Below, one piece after another: positions 12,355 to 19,922 of a stretch of DNA of 21,639 bases. The notes below the pieces were generated by a model that was not told where the DNA came from, did no database searches, and saw nothing but the letters and a program-made list of their open reading frames with translations. Location of the stretch: contig JAWKSZ010000095.1 in assembly GCA_041402045.1 (NCBI GenBank), positions 1 to 21,639 of the forward strand. The letters run 5' to 3'. The stretch's first letter is position 1. The number at the start of each line of letters is the position of its first letter. Position numbers and translations under genes: made by a program. This stretch comes from JAGQRJ01 sp041402045 (lineage in GTDB: Bacteria > Planctomycetota > J058).

Positions 12355-12541
12355 GAACCCCGTGAGCGAAACCACCGACGACCTCGCCGCCACCTGCCGC
12401 CGCCTCCAAGGCGAGCTCGAAGCGGCGCACCTCGAGATCCAGCGGCTGAGCGCAGAGAACGCCGCGCTCCAGGACGAGCTGCTCAACGCCGGGGAGATGA
12501 TCGAGACCCTGGCCCTCGACCTCGAGCGCCCCGTCGATTGA
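12353..12541 (+). CDS. Small coiled-coil protein
   Basis: 62 residues from the GTG at 12353, or 59 from an in-frame GTG at 12362. Residues about 8-50 form one long heptad-type helix (LAATCRRLQGELEAAHLEIQ, then RLSAENAALQDELLNAGEMI). It is acidic and has no signal peptide. It looks like a small dimerising coiled coil of unknown role. Codon third positions are GC-rich. A perfect hairpin with a GAGA loop follows 14 nt after the stop. Confidence 0.65.
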   Translation: MNPVSETTDDLAATCRRLQGELEAAHLEIQRLSAENAALQDELLNAGEMIETLALDLERPVD

Positions 12542-12555
12542 GCGTACGCGCACGA

Positions 12556-12579
12556 CCCGCGTCGCGAGAGCGACGCGGG
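12556..12579 (+). terminator. Perfect 10-bp hairpin with GAGA tetraloop
   Basis: CCCGCGTCGC (12556-65) and GCGACGCGGG (12570-79) enclose GAGA, a GNRA loop. It lies between convergent genes and has no T-tract. It is comparable to the GTGA hairpin at 86-117. Confidence 0.65.
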
Positions 12580-12625
12580 CCGAGCGGAGGTCGATCGAAG
12601 GAAGGTAGGGAGGTGGATCGGTGAG

Positions 12626-13399
12626 CTACTTCTGCTCCACCGCGTCCTCCAGCCCGGCCTTGGGGTCCGCGGGCGGAGCGGCGGGCTTGGGCTTGGACTG
12701 CACGGCGAAGTCGAACAGGATCTGCTCGTTCATGCTCATGTAGGGGATCGAGACGCGGGGGGTCCCCATGGCGTAGGGGCCGAGCTCGTAGAGGCCCCAG
12801 ACGATGTCGAAGCCCTCGCGGGTCAGGACCACGGTCCCGAGGCTGGTCGGGGCCTCGAGGTCCGCGCCATACTCGGCGGCGAGCTTCTCCTTGGCGACCT
12901 CCAGCATTTCGGCCGGCGCGGCGCTGTCCACGAGCTGCTCGAGGGTCAGGGCCTTGCCGGTCTTGGCGTCGAGGATCACGCTCTCCATGGAGTAGTTCCC
13001 GTGCGCGCCGCCGGAGTAGGTGGCGATCCCCACCTCGAAGCAGAGCACGGAGCCGTTGATCAGTTGCGGGGTCACGTCGACGTCGACGCTGTTCCGCGCG
13101 CCCACGCCCGCCGGCCCGCCGGGCAAGCCCTCGCCCTCCTCCACCAGGCCGTTGCCCGGGGTCATGTCGTGAATGAAGGACTTGACCGGGCTCCAGGCCC
13201 GGCGCTCGAGCTCCTCGTTGATCTTGAGCTGAACGTCGCGGTCCTCGATCCCGCTGATCACGACGCCGGTGACGCTCCAGTCGACGTCGGCGGCCTCGTC
13301 GGTGCCGGACTGCTCCATGGTTCGAATGGCCTTGGGGGCCGCGAAGGTGGCGCCGCAGGCGAAGGCGGCGATCAAGACCAGGGGGGTGGTGAACTTCAT
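12626..13399 (-). CDS. Secreted DUF3298/RsiV-like protein
   Basis: 257 residues from the ATG read from 13399. The signal peptide (KFTTPLVLIAAFACGATFAA) is cleaved near residue 20; a weak lipobox-like FAC is also present. The mature domain has the DUF3298 pattern. GGAHGNYSMESVILDAKTGK (130-149) is followed by LTLEQLVD, a helix, and then YELGPYAMGTPRVSIPY (204-220). That domain occurs in RsiV-type anti-sigma factors, where it binds lysozyme, and in many stand-alone periplasmic proteins. No cytoplasmic anti-sigma segment and no sigma factor gene are present, so an anti-sigma role is not supported. A GA-repeat tract precedes the start on the minus strand, and no standard ribosome site is visible. 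Confidence 0.75.
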   Translation of the reverse strand: MKFTTPLVLIAAFACGATFAAPKAIRTMEQSGTDEAADVDWSVTGVVISGIEDRDVQLKINEELERRAWSPVKSFIHDMTPGNGLVEEGEGLPGGPAGVGARNSVDVDVTPQLINGSVLCFEVGIATYSGGAHGNYSMESVILDAKTGKALTLEQLVDSAAPAEMLEVAKEKLAAEYGADLEAPTSLGTVVLTREGFDIVWGLYELGPYAMGTPRVSIPYMSMNEQILFDFAVQSKPKPAAPPADPKAGLEDAVEQK

Positions 13400-13493
13400 G
13401 AGGTGGGGGTCTCTCTCTCTGATAGGGAGCCCCGTGCACCCGCGGTGCCATGAGGTGATTTGCGCGAGCACAGGACCTACGGCGACGGCGTGC

Positions 13494-13534
13494 GAGGTTT
13501 CCCTGGATTCCGCGTCACCGTTCGGTGAAACCTC
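13494..13534. repeat. Nested inverted repeats in the divergent intergenic region
   Basis: GAGGTTTC (13494-13501) and GAAACCTC (13527-13534) are perfect inverted copies. Inside them TCACC (13515-19) and GGTGA (13524-28) form a second, partly overlapping hairpin. The 296-bp gap 13400-13695 holds no gene I can support. These palindromes could be an operator or a transcript end. Confidence 0.45.
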
Positions 13535-13631
13535 TCGTTTCGAGCGCGGGGGCCGCCTGACCCGGATCGCGGGGTGAAGGAGGCCCGCGGTGGGCCGTCG
13601 AGGACCTGGAACCAGGACGGGGGCGCCGGCG

Positions 13632-13660
13632 TAGACACGGGTAGGCGGTCTGCCTATACT
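13632..13660 (+). promoter_or_regulatory. Near-consensus sigma-70-type promoter
   Basis: TAGACA (13632-37, 5 of 6 to TTGACA) is exactly 17 nt from TATACT (13655-60, 5 of 6 to TATAAT). Transcription should start near 13667, giving a leader of about 29 nt before the ATG at 13696. This is the best promoter visible in the window. Confidence 0.75.
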
Positions 13661-13695
13661 CCACCCCTCTCCCTAACCCCATGAGGTCAATACAA

Positions 13696-14082
13696 ATGGA
13701 GAACCGTAGCTCGCTCGTGATCGCCTTCCTGCTCGGCGTGATCGTGACCCTCGGCTTCGCCCTGATCAACCAGAACTCCGCCCACTACCTCCCCGCGGCC
13801 TACGCCGACGGCGGCTCGGGTGGCCCGGGGGTGTTCATGGTCACCAACAACGGCACCTCGGGTCAGGGTCAAGACGTGCTGTTCCTGGTGGAGTCGACCG
13901 ACGCCGGCAAGCGCCTGGCGATCTACGAGTGGAACCGCGGCCGCCTCGAGCTCGGCGCCGTGCGCAACATCGACTACGACCTGCGCTTCGAGTCCTGGTC
14001 GAAGAAGGGCCAGCAGCAGAAGCCCTCGGTCAAGGAGCAGAAGGACAGCTCTGAGGACAAGGACGATAAGTCCAAGCGCTAG
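13696..14082 (+). CDS. Small membrane-anchored or secreted protein of unknown function
   Basis: 128 residues from the ATG at 13696, which has GAGG (13683-86) 9 nt upstream; an in-frame ATG at 13681 would add five residues. Residues 7-24 (LVIAFLLGVIVTLGFALI) are a signal anchor or signal peptide, with a possible cleavage at AYA-DGG (about 38). The mature part contains a short strand-rich domain (GVFMVTNN, VLFLVES, KRLAIYEWNRGRLELGAVR), like a repeated beta-hairpin. It ends in a very charged Lys/Asp/Ser tail. No family recognised. It lies behind the best promoter of the window and 79 bp before the HTH protein gene, on the same strand. Confidence 0.75.
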   Translation: MENRSSLVIAFLLGVIVTLGFALINQNSAHYLPAAYADGGSGGPGVFMVTNNGTSGQGQDVLFLVESTDAGKRLAIYEWNRGRLELGAVRNIDYDLRFESWSKKGQQQKPSVKEQKDSSEDKDDKSKR

Positions 14083-14096
14083 AGCCTTCCCCCAGG

Positions 14097-14102
14097 TATA
14101 GT
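14097..14102 (+). promoter_or_regulatory. Possible -10 element (TATAGT)
   Basis: TATAGT (5 of 6) lies 59 nt before the ATG at 14162, without an obvious -35. It may give the HTH protein gene a separate transcript from the gene at 13696. Confidence 0.4.
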
Positions 14103-14161
14103 AGCCCCGAGACCCCGGCTTGGAGCGCGACCGGCCGGGCTCGCAACGCGGAGAACTCCCC

Positions 14162-14986
14162 ATGACTGTCGAATACATGACCTTCCAGGACGTGCTGGAA
14201 GCGCTGCAGATCGACGAAGAGGAACTGAAGCGACTGGTCTCCACGGCTGAGCTCCGCGGCTTCCGCGCCGGCTCCAGCATGAAGTTCAAGCGCCAGGACG
14301 TGATGGACCTCAAGCAGGGCCGGGAGACCGAGCCCACGATCATCCTCACCGACTCCGATCAGGAGATGGGGATCGCGGAGTCGTCGGACGAGCTGATCCT
14401 CGAGGACTCGACCTCGGACACGGTGATCAACATCGGCGACATCATGGGCGGCGCGCGCTCCGGGTCGCAGCAAGAGATCATCTTCGACACGACCGAGGAG
14501 TACAACGTCTCGCCCCACGGCGAGGACAGCGACCCCGAGGCCGCGATCCCCACGGTCGAGGTCCCCTCGATCTCGGAGGACATGGGCCTGGTCGAGACCG
14601 ACTCGGACGCCGCGCTGGTCGAGGTGGGCTCCGACGAGTCCATGGAGACCGAGGCCTTCGAGCTCATGAGCGAGTCCGAGGAGACCGACGGCATGGCCGA
14701 GGTCGACGACGACTCCGAAGAGGTCGACGCCGGGGCGGCCTCGCGCCGCCGCGCCGCGGGCTCGCGGCGCATGTCGCAGTCGTCGCGCATGCGCGCGCTC
14801 GAGATCGAGAAGAAGCAGAGCCACGCCGCGTGGACGATCGGGCTCCTGGTCGTGATCATGATCTGCTCGATCCAGTTCGGGATCAACTTCAGCGAGATCC
14901 TGGGCAGCTCCCCCGACTGGATCGGCCAGGTGAGCCGCTCGCTGACGGGCATGACCGAGAGCATTTACGGCATGTTCGCGGGGTAA
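14162..14986 (+). CDS. Membrane-anchored excisionase-type HTH protein
   Basis: 274 residues from the ATG at 14162 (GGAG at 14150-53). Residues 3-55 form a MerR/excisionase-type helix-turn-helix (MTFQDVLEALQIDEEELKRL, then STAELRGFRAGSSMKFKRQD). Residues 56-190 are a very acidic, Ser/Glu/Asp-rich, probably disordered linker. A basic patch (SRRRAAGSRR) precedes one membrane segment (about 223-241, AWTIGLLVVIMICSIQFG). A 30-residue tail ends at 274. The positive-inside rule puts the HTH in the cytoplasm. Such N-terminal 'excisionase family' domains on larger proteins are common in Planctomycetota. The HTH may bind DNA or be used only as a protein fold. A perfect terminator hairpin follows. Confidence 0.75.
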   Translation: MTVEYMTFQDVLEALQIDEEELKRLVSTAELRGFRAGSSMKFKRQDVMDLKQGRETEPTIILTDSDQEMGIAESSDELILEDSTSDTVINIGDIMGGARSGSQQEIIFDTTEEYNVSPHGEDSDPEAAIPTVEVPSISEDMGLVETDSDAALVEVGSDESMETEAFELMSESEETDGMAEVDDDSEEVDAGAASRRRAAGSRRMSQSSRMRALEIEKKQSHAAWTIGLLVVIMICSIQFGINFSEILGSSPDWIGQVSRSLTGMTESIYGMFAG

Positions 14987-15012
14987 GGTCCTCCCAGACC
15001 CTGCCGATCGAC

Positions 15013-15039
15013 ACAGGCGGCGCCTCGTGCGCCGCCTGT
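15013..15039 (+). terminator. Perfect 11-bp terminator hairpin
   Basis: ACAGGCGGCGC (15013-23) pairs with GCGCCGCCTGT (15029-39) around CTCGT, followed by TCGCGTGT. It lies 27 nt after the HTH gene stop. Confidence 0.75.
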
Positions 15040-15081
15040 TCGCGTGTGGGACCTCGGAGCACGGCCCCGGGTCGATCGCGC

Positions 15082-15087
15082 TACAAT
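15082..15087 (+). promoter_or_regulatory. Possible -10 element (TACAAT) for the pmm-kinase genes
   Basis: TACAAT matches 5 of 6 and lies 64 nt before the GTG at 15152, just after the preceding terminator. The -35 region is weak. Confidence 0.4.
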
Positions 15088-15151
15088 TCGCCACCAACCC
15101 ATGCCGCCCGCGGGCGGCCGCGCGGGGGCGACCCCGGCAGAGGAGAACACG

Positions 15152-16492
15152 GTGGGAATCTTCAAAGCCTACGACGTGCGCGGCAAGTGCCCGGGCGAGA
15201 TCGACGAGGCCTTCGCGCGCCGACTGGGGCGGGCCTACGCCCAGTTCCTCGGGAACACGGGCCGCGTCGGCGTCGGCTTCGACATGCGCGAGACCTCTCC
15301 GGGTCTGGCGGCCGCGCTGCGCGCCGGCCTGCACGCGGGCGGGGTGGACACCGTCGGGATCGGCATGTGCACCAGCCCCACGCTCTACTACCTCGTGGGC
15401 AAGCGCGAGCTCTCGGGCGGGGTCATGGTCACCGCGTCCCACAACCCGCCCTCCGATAACGGGTTCAAGATCTGCCGCGAGAAGGTGATCCCCGTGGGCA
15501 GCGCCAGCGGCCTGACCGAGATCCAGGCCCTGACCGAGGGCGATCCGCTCCCCGACGTGGCCACCCCCGGGAGCGGGAGCGAGGAGCGGATCCTCGAGGA
15601 ATACCTCGACCACGTGACCCGCCTCGCGGGCAGCGTGGGCAAGCTCAAGGTGGCCTTCGACTGCGGCAACGGCGTGGCCGGGCCGACCCTCAACGCGCTC
15701 TTGAAGCGCTGGTCCCAGCTCGAGGCCGTGGTGCTCTACGACGAGCCCGACGGGACCTTCCCCAACCACCCCGCGAACCCCCTCGTGCCCGCGAACCTGG
15801 AGGACCTGCAGGCCGCGGTCAAGGAGCACGGCTGCGACCTGGGGGTGGCCTTCGACGGCGACGGCGACCGCTGCGTGTTCGTCGACGACCAGGGCGAGGT
15901 CGTGCTCTCGGACCTGATCACCGCCTTCATGGCGGCGGCGGTGCTGAAGCACGAGCAGGGCGCGGCGATCGTTTACGACCTGTGCTCGAGCATGGTCGTG
16001 CGCGAGGAGGTCGAGAAGCACGGCGGCGTGCCCGTCGAGGAGCGGGTCGGTCACAGCTTCATCAAGGCGACCATGCGCGCCAAGAACGCGCCCTTCGCCG
16101 GCGAGAACTCCGGGCACTACTACTTCCGCGACCACTGGTTCGCCGACAGCGCGCTCGTGGCCACGGGCAAGCTCCTGGGCCTCGTGAGCAAGGACGGGCG
16201 CCCGTTCCACGAGCAGATCCAGCCCCTGCGCCGCACCTCCCGCAGCGGCGAGCGCAACTTCGAGGTCCCCGACAAGGACGCCGCCCTCGAGCAGCTCGTG
16301 CAGGAGTTCGCGGGCGCCGAGGTCAGCCGGCTCGACGGGGTCACGATCCGCACCCCTGGGTTCTGGTTCAACGCGCGCAAGTCGAACACCGAGCCCCTGC
16401 TGCGGGTGAACGCGGAGGCCAGCGCCGCCGACGGCCTCGAGGCCGGCTTCGCCCGGATCACCGGCCTCCTCGGCACCCCGGTCGCGCACTAG
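15152..16492 (+). CDS. manB: Phosphomannomutase/phosphoglucomutase
   Basis: 446 residues, the usual size of the alpha-D-phosphohexomutase family. The GTG at 15152 is chosen for AGGAG (15141-45) 6 nt upstream and because the protein then begins MGIFKAYDVRG, the family's usual start. All four motifs are present: the catalytic phosphoserine loop TASHNPPSDNG (Ser96), metal-binding DGDGDR (235-240), sugar-binding GENSGH (317-322) and phosphate-binding KSNTEPLLRV (410-419). It interconverts hexose 1- and 6-phosphates, feeding GDP-mannose or UDP-glucose and so polysaccharide synthesis. Mannose versus glucose preference cannot be fixed here, so the symbol is tentative. The Ser/Thr kinase gene starts 5 nt after its stop. 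Confidence 0.93.
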   Translation: MGIFKAYDVRGKCPGEIDEAFARRLGRAYAQFLGNTGRVGVGFDMRETSPGLAAALRAGLHAGGVDTVGIGMCTSPTLYYLVGKRELSGGVMVTASHNPPSDNGFKICREKVIPVGSASGLTEIQALTEGDPLPDVATPGSGSEERILEEYLDHVTRLAGSVGKLKVAFDCGNGVAGPTLNALLKRWSQLEAVVLYDEPDGTFPNHPANPLVPANLEDLQAAVKEHGCDLGVAFDGDGDRCVFVDDQGEVVLSDLITAFMAAAVLKHEQGAAIVYDLCSSMVVREEVEKHGGVPVEERVGHSFIKATMRAKNAPFAGENSGHYYFRDHWFADSALVATGKLLGLVSKDGRPFHEQIQPLRRTSRSGERNFEVPDKDAALEQLVQEFAGAEVSRLDGVTIRTPGFWFNARKSNTEPLLRVNAEASAADGLEAGFARITGLLGTPVAH

Positions 16493-16497
16493 CCCGG

Positions 16498-18483
16498 GTG
16501 TTGGCCGCCTCCCCCCCGTCCTCCGGCGCCTCGTCCGGGCGTGAACACCGTCCCCGGGCTCAGCCTGGGCCGCAGATCCCGGGCTACCGGATCGAGCGCG
16601 AGCTCGGGCGCGGCTCCTTCGGCGTGGTGTTCCTCGCCCGCCGGGAGAGCGACGGGGCGGCGGTGGCGCTCAAGGTGCTCACCGACACCCGGGGCTTCGA
16701 CGACGCGCGCTTCGAGCTCGAGCACGCCCTCCTGCGCAAGCTGCACCACCCCGGCCTGATCGGGGTCTACGAGAAGGGCCGCTACGGGAGGCTGCACTAC
16801 TACGCCATGGACTACTGTCCGGGGCCCACGCTCAAGGAGCAGACCGGCAAGCAGAGCTACGGGCCGCGGCAGGCGGCGCAGCTCGTGATCCAGCTCGCCG
16901 ACGCCGCGGGCTACGCCCACCGCCAGGGGATCGTGCACCGCGACCTCAAGCCGGCGAACGTGATCCTGGCCCCCGGCGGGCCGCGGATCACCGACTTCGG
17001 CCTGGCCCGGGCCACGGACCTGGCGTCGAGCCTGACCCTCTCGGGGGAGCTCGTGGGGACCCCGCTCTACATGGCGCCCGAGCAGTGGGAGGGCGGCCAG
17101 CCCGCCAGCCCCCGCGCCGACGTCTACGCCCTCGGCGCGATCCTCTACGAGTGCCTCGTCGGGCGCCCGCCGATCCGCGGGCGGACGGTGGTCGAGCTCG
17201 CGCCCAAGGTCCTCGCCGGCCGGTTCTTCCCGCCCTCGGATTACGTCGAGCTCCCCTCCGAGCTCGAGGCGGTGTGCCTCAAGGCCCTCGCCCGCGACCC
17301 CGCCGCGCGCTACGCCGACGGCGGCGAGCTGGCGGACGCGCTGCGCCACACCCTGGGGCAGGGGCCCGCGGAGGAGCCGGACCCCCGGCGCCTGGCGTGG
17401 ACCCTGGTCGCGGTCGCCGTCCCGGCTCTGGCGGCGTCGATCTTCGCCGCCGGGCTCTTGATTCGGCCCAGCGAGCCGGCTTCGCCGGAGCCCCCGGCTG
17501 CGGCCGCCGCGCGCCCCCCGACTCCGGAGCCGCCCCTGAGCGCCGAGGAGCTCGAGCGCCGCGCCCTGGCGGCGGTCGACGCGGGCGCTCCCCTGGAGCA
17601 GGTCCTGGCCGCCCTGGACGCCGCTCAGGCGGCGCCGGGCGCCGACGAGGGGCGCCTGCGCCTGGCCCGCCTGGGGGTCCTGGTCCGCCGCCGGCAGCGC
17701 GCCGACGCCCTGCGGCTGGCTCGCGAGGCGGACCTCCTGGACCCCGACGGCTGGGGCGAGGCGCGCTGGCTCGAGGTGCGCGCGCTCTTGCTCCCGGCGG
17801 AGCCCCTCGACCGCGGCCAGCTCGACCGGCTGTGGGCGCTGGTCGACGCGCTGGAGGCGGACCCCGACTGGGCGCCGGTCGCCCGCGCGCAGCGCTCGCT
17901 GTTCGGGCGCGACGAGCGGGCCCAACAGGCCGCCTTCGCGGCCCTCGAGGGCCAGGAGCTCTCAGGCGCCGCCGGTCACGCGCGGCGCGTGCTCCTCGGC
18001 TCCTACTGCAACAGCACCCAGCGCTACGACGAGGCCGAGGCGCTCCTGCGCGCGGCGGTGGCGACGCACCCTGACGACACCGAGGCCCTGACCCTGGTCG
18101 CGTTCGTGGTGCGCAACCGCCACCGCGACACCGGCGCGGGCAACGTCGAGGCCGCCGAGCTCTACGCCCGGATCGTGGAGCTCTCCGAGCCCAACCCGCC
18201 GGCGCAGGTCCTGCTCTACCGCGCGCGGCTCCTGTGCGAGCTCGAGGCCTTCGCCGAGGCCGCGGCGTGCGGGCGCCGGCGCCTGCGCCTGGGCGGCGAC
18301 CCCAAAGCCAGCTTCTGGCTCGCGGTGGCCTGCCTGGAGCTGGGGGAGATCGAGGAGGCCCGCGCGGCCCTCGCGGACGCCTTCGCCCAGGGCGAGGCAG
18401 CCCTCGAGTTCGAGCTGCAGGTGCTCAACGCCAAGCTCCCCGGGCGCGCGCCCAAGCTCTACGCGCTCCTGGAGCGACGCTGA
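16498..18483 (+). CDS. Transmembrane Ser/Thr protein kinase with extracytoplasmic repeat domain
   Basis: 661 residues from the GTG at 16498 (a TTG follows directly). After a short Pro/Ser-rich lead the kinase domain covers about 30-290. It has the Gly loop LGRGSFGVVFLA, catalytic Lys59 (VALKVL), HRDLKPANVIL (Asp149), DFGLAR (166-171) and MAPEQWEG. A membrane segment (about 300-322) is followed by a Pro/Ala linker and about 330 residues of helical, TPR-like repeats (for example RYDEAEALLRAAVATHPDDT) that should lie outside the membrane. This is the Hanks-type sensor kinase layout. It is probably co-transcribed with the phosphohexomutase. No Shine-Dalgarno sequence is visible in the 5-nt gap, so translation may be coupled. 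Confidence 0.9.
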   Translation: MLAASPPSSGASSGREHRPRAQPGPQIPGYRIERELGRGSFGVVFLARRESDGAAVALKVLTDTRGFDDARFELEHALLRKLHHPGLIGVYEKGRYGRLHYYAMDYCPGPTLKEQTGKQSYGPRQAAQLVIQLADAAGYAHRQGIVHRDLKPANVILAPGGPRITDFGLARATDLASSLTLSGELVGTPLYMAPEQWEGGQPASPRADVYALGAILYECLVGRPPIRGRTVVELAPKVLAGRFFPPSDYVELPSELEAVCLKALARDPAARYADGGELADALRHTLGQGPAEEPDPRRLAWTLVAVAVPALAASIFAAGLLIRPSEPASPEPPAAAAARPPTPEPPLSAEELERRALAAVDAGAPLEQVLAALDAAQAAPGADEGRLRLARLGVLVRRRQRADALRLAREADLLDPDGWGEARWLEVRALLLPAEPLDRGQLDRLWALVDALEADPDWAPVARAQRSLFGRDERAQQAAFAALEGQELSGAAGHARRVLLGSYCNSTQRYDEAEALLRAAVATHPDDTEALTLVAFVVRNRHRDTGAGNVEAAELYARIVELSEPNPPAQVLLYRARLLCELEAFAEAAACGRRRLRLGGDPKASFWLAVACLELGEIEEARAALADAFAQGEAALEFELQVLNAKLPGRAPKLYALLERR

Positions 18484-18517
18484 CCCCCGACCCTTTCTGC
18501 GTCCCTGGCCCGCGCGG

Positions 18518-18523
18518 TAGACT
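18518..18523 (+). promoter_or_regulatory. Possible -10 element (TAGACT)
   Basis: TAGACT lies 31 nt before the GTG at 18555, which has GGAG at 18544-47. The -35 region is weak. It could separate the activator and mgtE from the kinase operon. Confidence 0.35.
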
Positions 18524-18554
18524 GACCCCTGAGTGACCCCTCCGGAGCCTCCTG

Positions 18555-19922
18555 GTGAACGAGCTGCCCGTCCGCGTGGAACCCAACCGCGGGACCGTCC
18601 TGGTCCTGCTCGGGAGCTCCCTGCGTAACGAGCACGCCGACTGGCTGCGCGAGGCCGGCTACGAGGTCGTGGCCTCGGACCAGGCCTCGGCCGCCCTCGA
18701 GCTGCTCCGCGAGCGCCTGGACCTGGACGTGGTGGTCGCGGACGCGCTCTCCAGCGAGCGCATGCTGGTCGCGGCGCAGAAGGCGCCCGGCGGGCTCGAG
18801 GTCGTGCTCGTGGGCCCCGAGGACGTGATCCTCGTGACCCAGGCCATGGCCGCCGGCGCCGCGTCCTACCTCTCGGACCCCCTGAGCGAGGGCGACCTGC
18901 TCGAGCACGTGGCCCGCGCGATCTACCGCTCCCGCGAGGCGCAGCTCAGCGAGGACCGGCGGCGGCAGCTCCCGGCCGAGGTCCAGTTCGAGGGGATCGT
19001 GGGCAAGACCCCGCGTATGCAGGAGGTCATGCAGACCCTGCGCCGCGCTGCCCCCACCGACGCCCCGGTCGTGATCCTGGGCGAGACCGGCACGGGCAAG
19101 GAGCTCGTGGCCCGGGCGGTGCACGAGAACAGCAAGCGCAAGCGCGCCAACTTCGTGGCCCTGCACCTGCTCTCGACCCCTGCCGGGCTGGTGGAGAGCG
19201 AGCTGTTCGGGCACAAGAAGGGGGCCTTCACCGGCGCTCAGGCCGATCGGGTGGGCAAGCTCGAGGAGGCCGACGGGGGCACCTTGTTCCTCGACGAGCT
19301 GGGCGACATTCCCCTGGAGACCCAGACCAAGCTCCTGCGCGTGCTCGAGACCAAGAGCTTCGAGCCCGTCGGCAGCAACAAGAGCGTGCACTCGGACTTC
19401 CGCCTGATCGCGGCCACGAACCAGGACATCGAGGGCATGATCCGGGACAAGCGCTTCCGCGAGGAGCTCTGGCACCGGCTGAACGTGATCTCGGTCTCGC
19501 TGCCCGCGCTGCGCGAGCGCCGCGCCGACATTCCGCTCCTGGTCGAGCGCTTCGCCCGCGAGTTCGCCGAGCGCTACGAAAAGCCCTTCGAGGGCGTGAG
19601 CCCCGAGGCCATGGCCGCGCTCCAGCGCTACGACTGGCCCGGGAACATTCGCGGGCTGCGCAACAAGGTCCAGCACATGGTCGTGCTCGCGGACTCCCCG
19701 GTCCTGACCCTGCGCGACGTGCCGCGGGAGGTGCGCGGGGCGGACGCGGTGGAGCTCCCCGCCGACGGCGCGAGCCTCGCCGGGCGCTCCATGAACGACA
19801 TCGAGCGCGACGCGATCGCGGCGACCCTCGAGCTCGTGGACGGGAACCGCAAGCAGGCGGCGGAGCTGCTCGAGATCGGTGAGCGCACGCTCTACCGCAA
19901 GATCGAGAAGTACGGGCTGTGA
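18555..19922 (+). CDS. NtrC-family sigma-54 activator with degenerate receiver domain
   Basis: 455 residues. The N-terminal receiver-like domain (14-125) is followed by an AAA+ domain (146-390) with Walker A GETGTGKE (176-183), the sigma-54 contact loop GAFTGA (223-228), Walker B GGTLFLDELGD (241-251), sensor I (AATNQD) and an arginine-finger region (RFREELWHRLN). A FIS-type HTH ends the protein (about 412-455). The GAFTGA loop marks a true sigma-54 activator. The receiver is unusual. The acidic pair after strand 1 is absent (VLVLLGSSLRNE), and the conserved Lys of 'KP' is Asp (YLSDPL). The expected phospho-Asp position has Asp63, but without its pocket. It is probably not controlled by ordinary phosphotransfer. 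It overlaps mgtE by 4 nt. Confidence 0.9.
   Translation: MNELPVRVEPNRGTVLVLLGSSLRNEHADWLREAGYEVVASDQASAALELLRERLDLDVVVADALSSERMLVAAQKAPGGLEVVLVGPEDVILVTQAMAAGAASYLSDPLSEGDLLEHVARAIYRSREAQLSEDRRRQLPAEVQFEGIVGKTPRMQEVMQTLRRAAPTDAPVVILGETGTGKELVARAVHENSKRKRANFVALHLLSTPAGLVESELFGHKKGAFTGAQADRVGKLEEADGGTLFLDELGDIPLETQTKLLRVLETKSFEPVGSNKSVHSDFRLIAATNQDIEGMIRDKRFREELWHRLNVISVSLPALRERRADIPLLVERFAREFAERYEKPFEGVSPEAMAALQRYDWPGNIRGLRNKVQHMVVLADSPVLTLRDVPREVRGADAVELPADGASLAGRSMNDIERDAIAATLELVDGNRKQAAELLEIGERTLYRKIEKYGL

Noticed and set aside
13320..13331. GGTTCGAATGG as a tRNA T-arm
   Set aside because: No stem or D-arm surrounds it, and it lies within the coding sequence of the DUF3298-type gene.
12626..13399. 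Anti-sigma factor RsiV
   Set aside because: The DUF3298-like domain is present, but there is no cytoplasmic sigma-binding segment before the signal sequence and no ECF sigma gene beside it.
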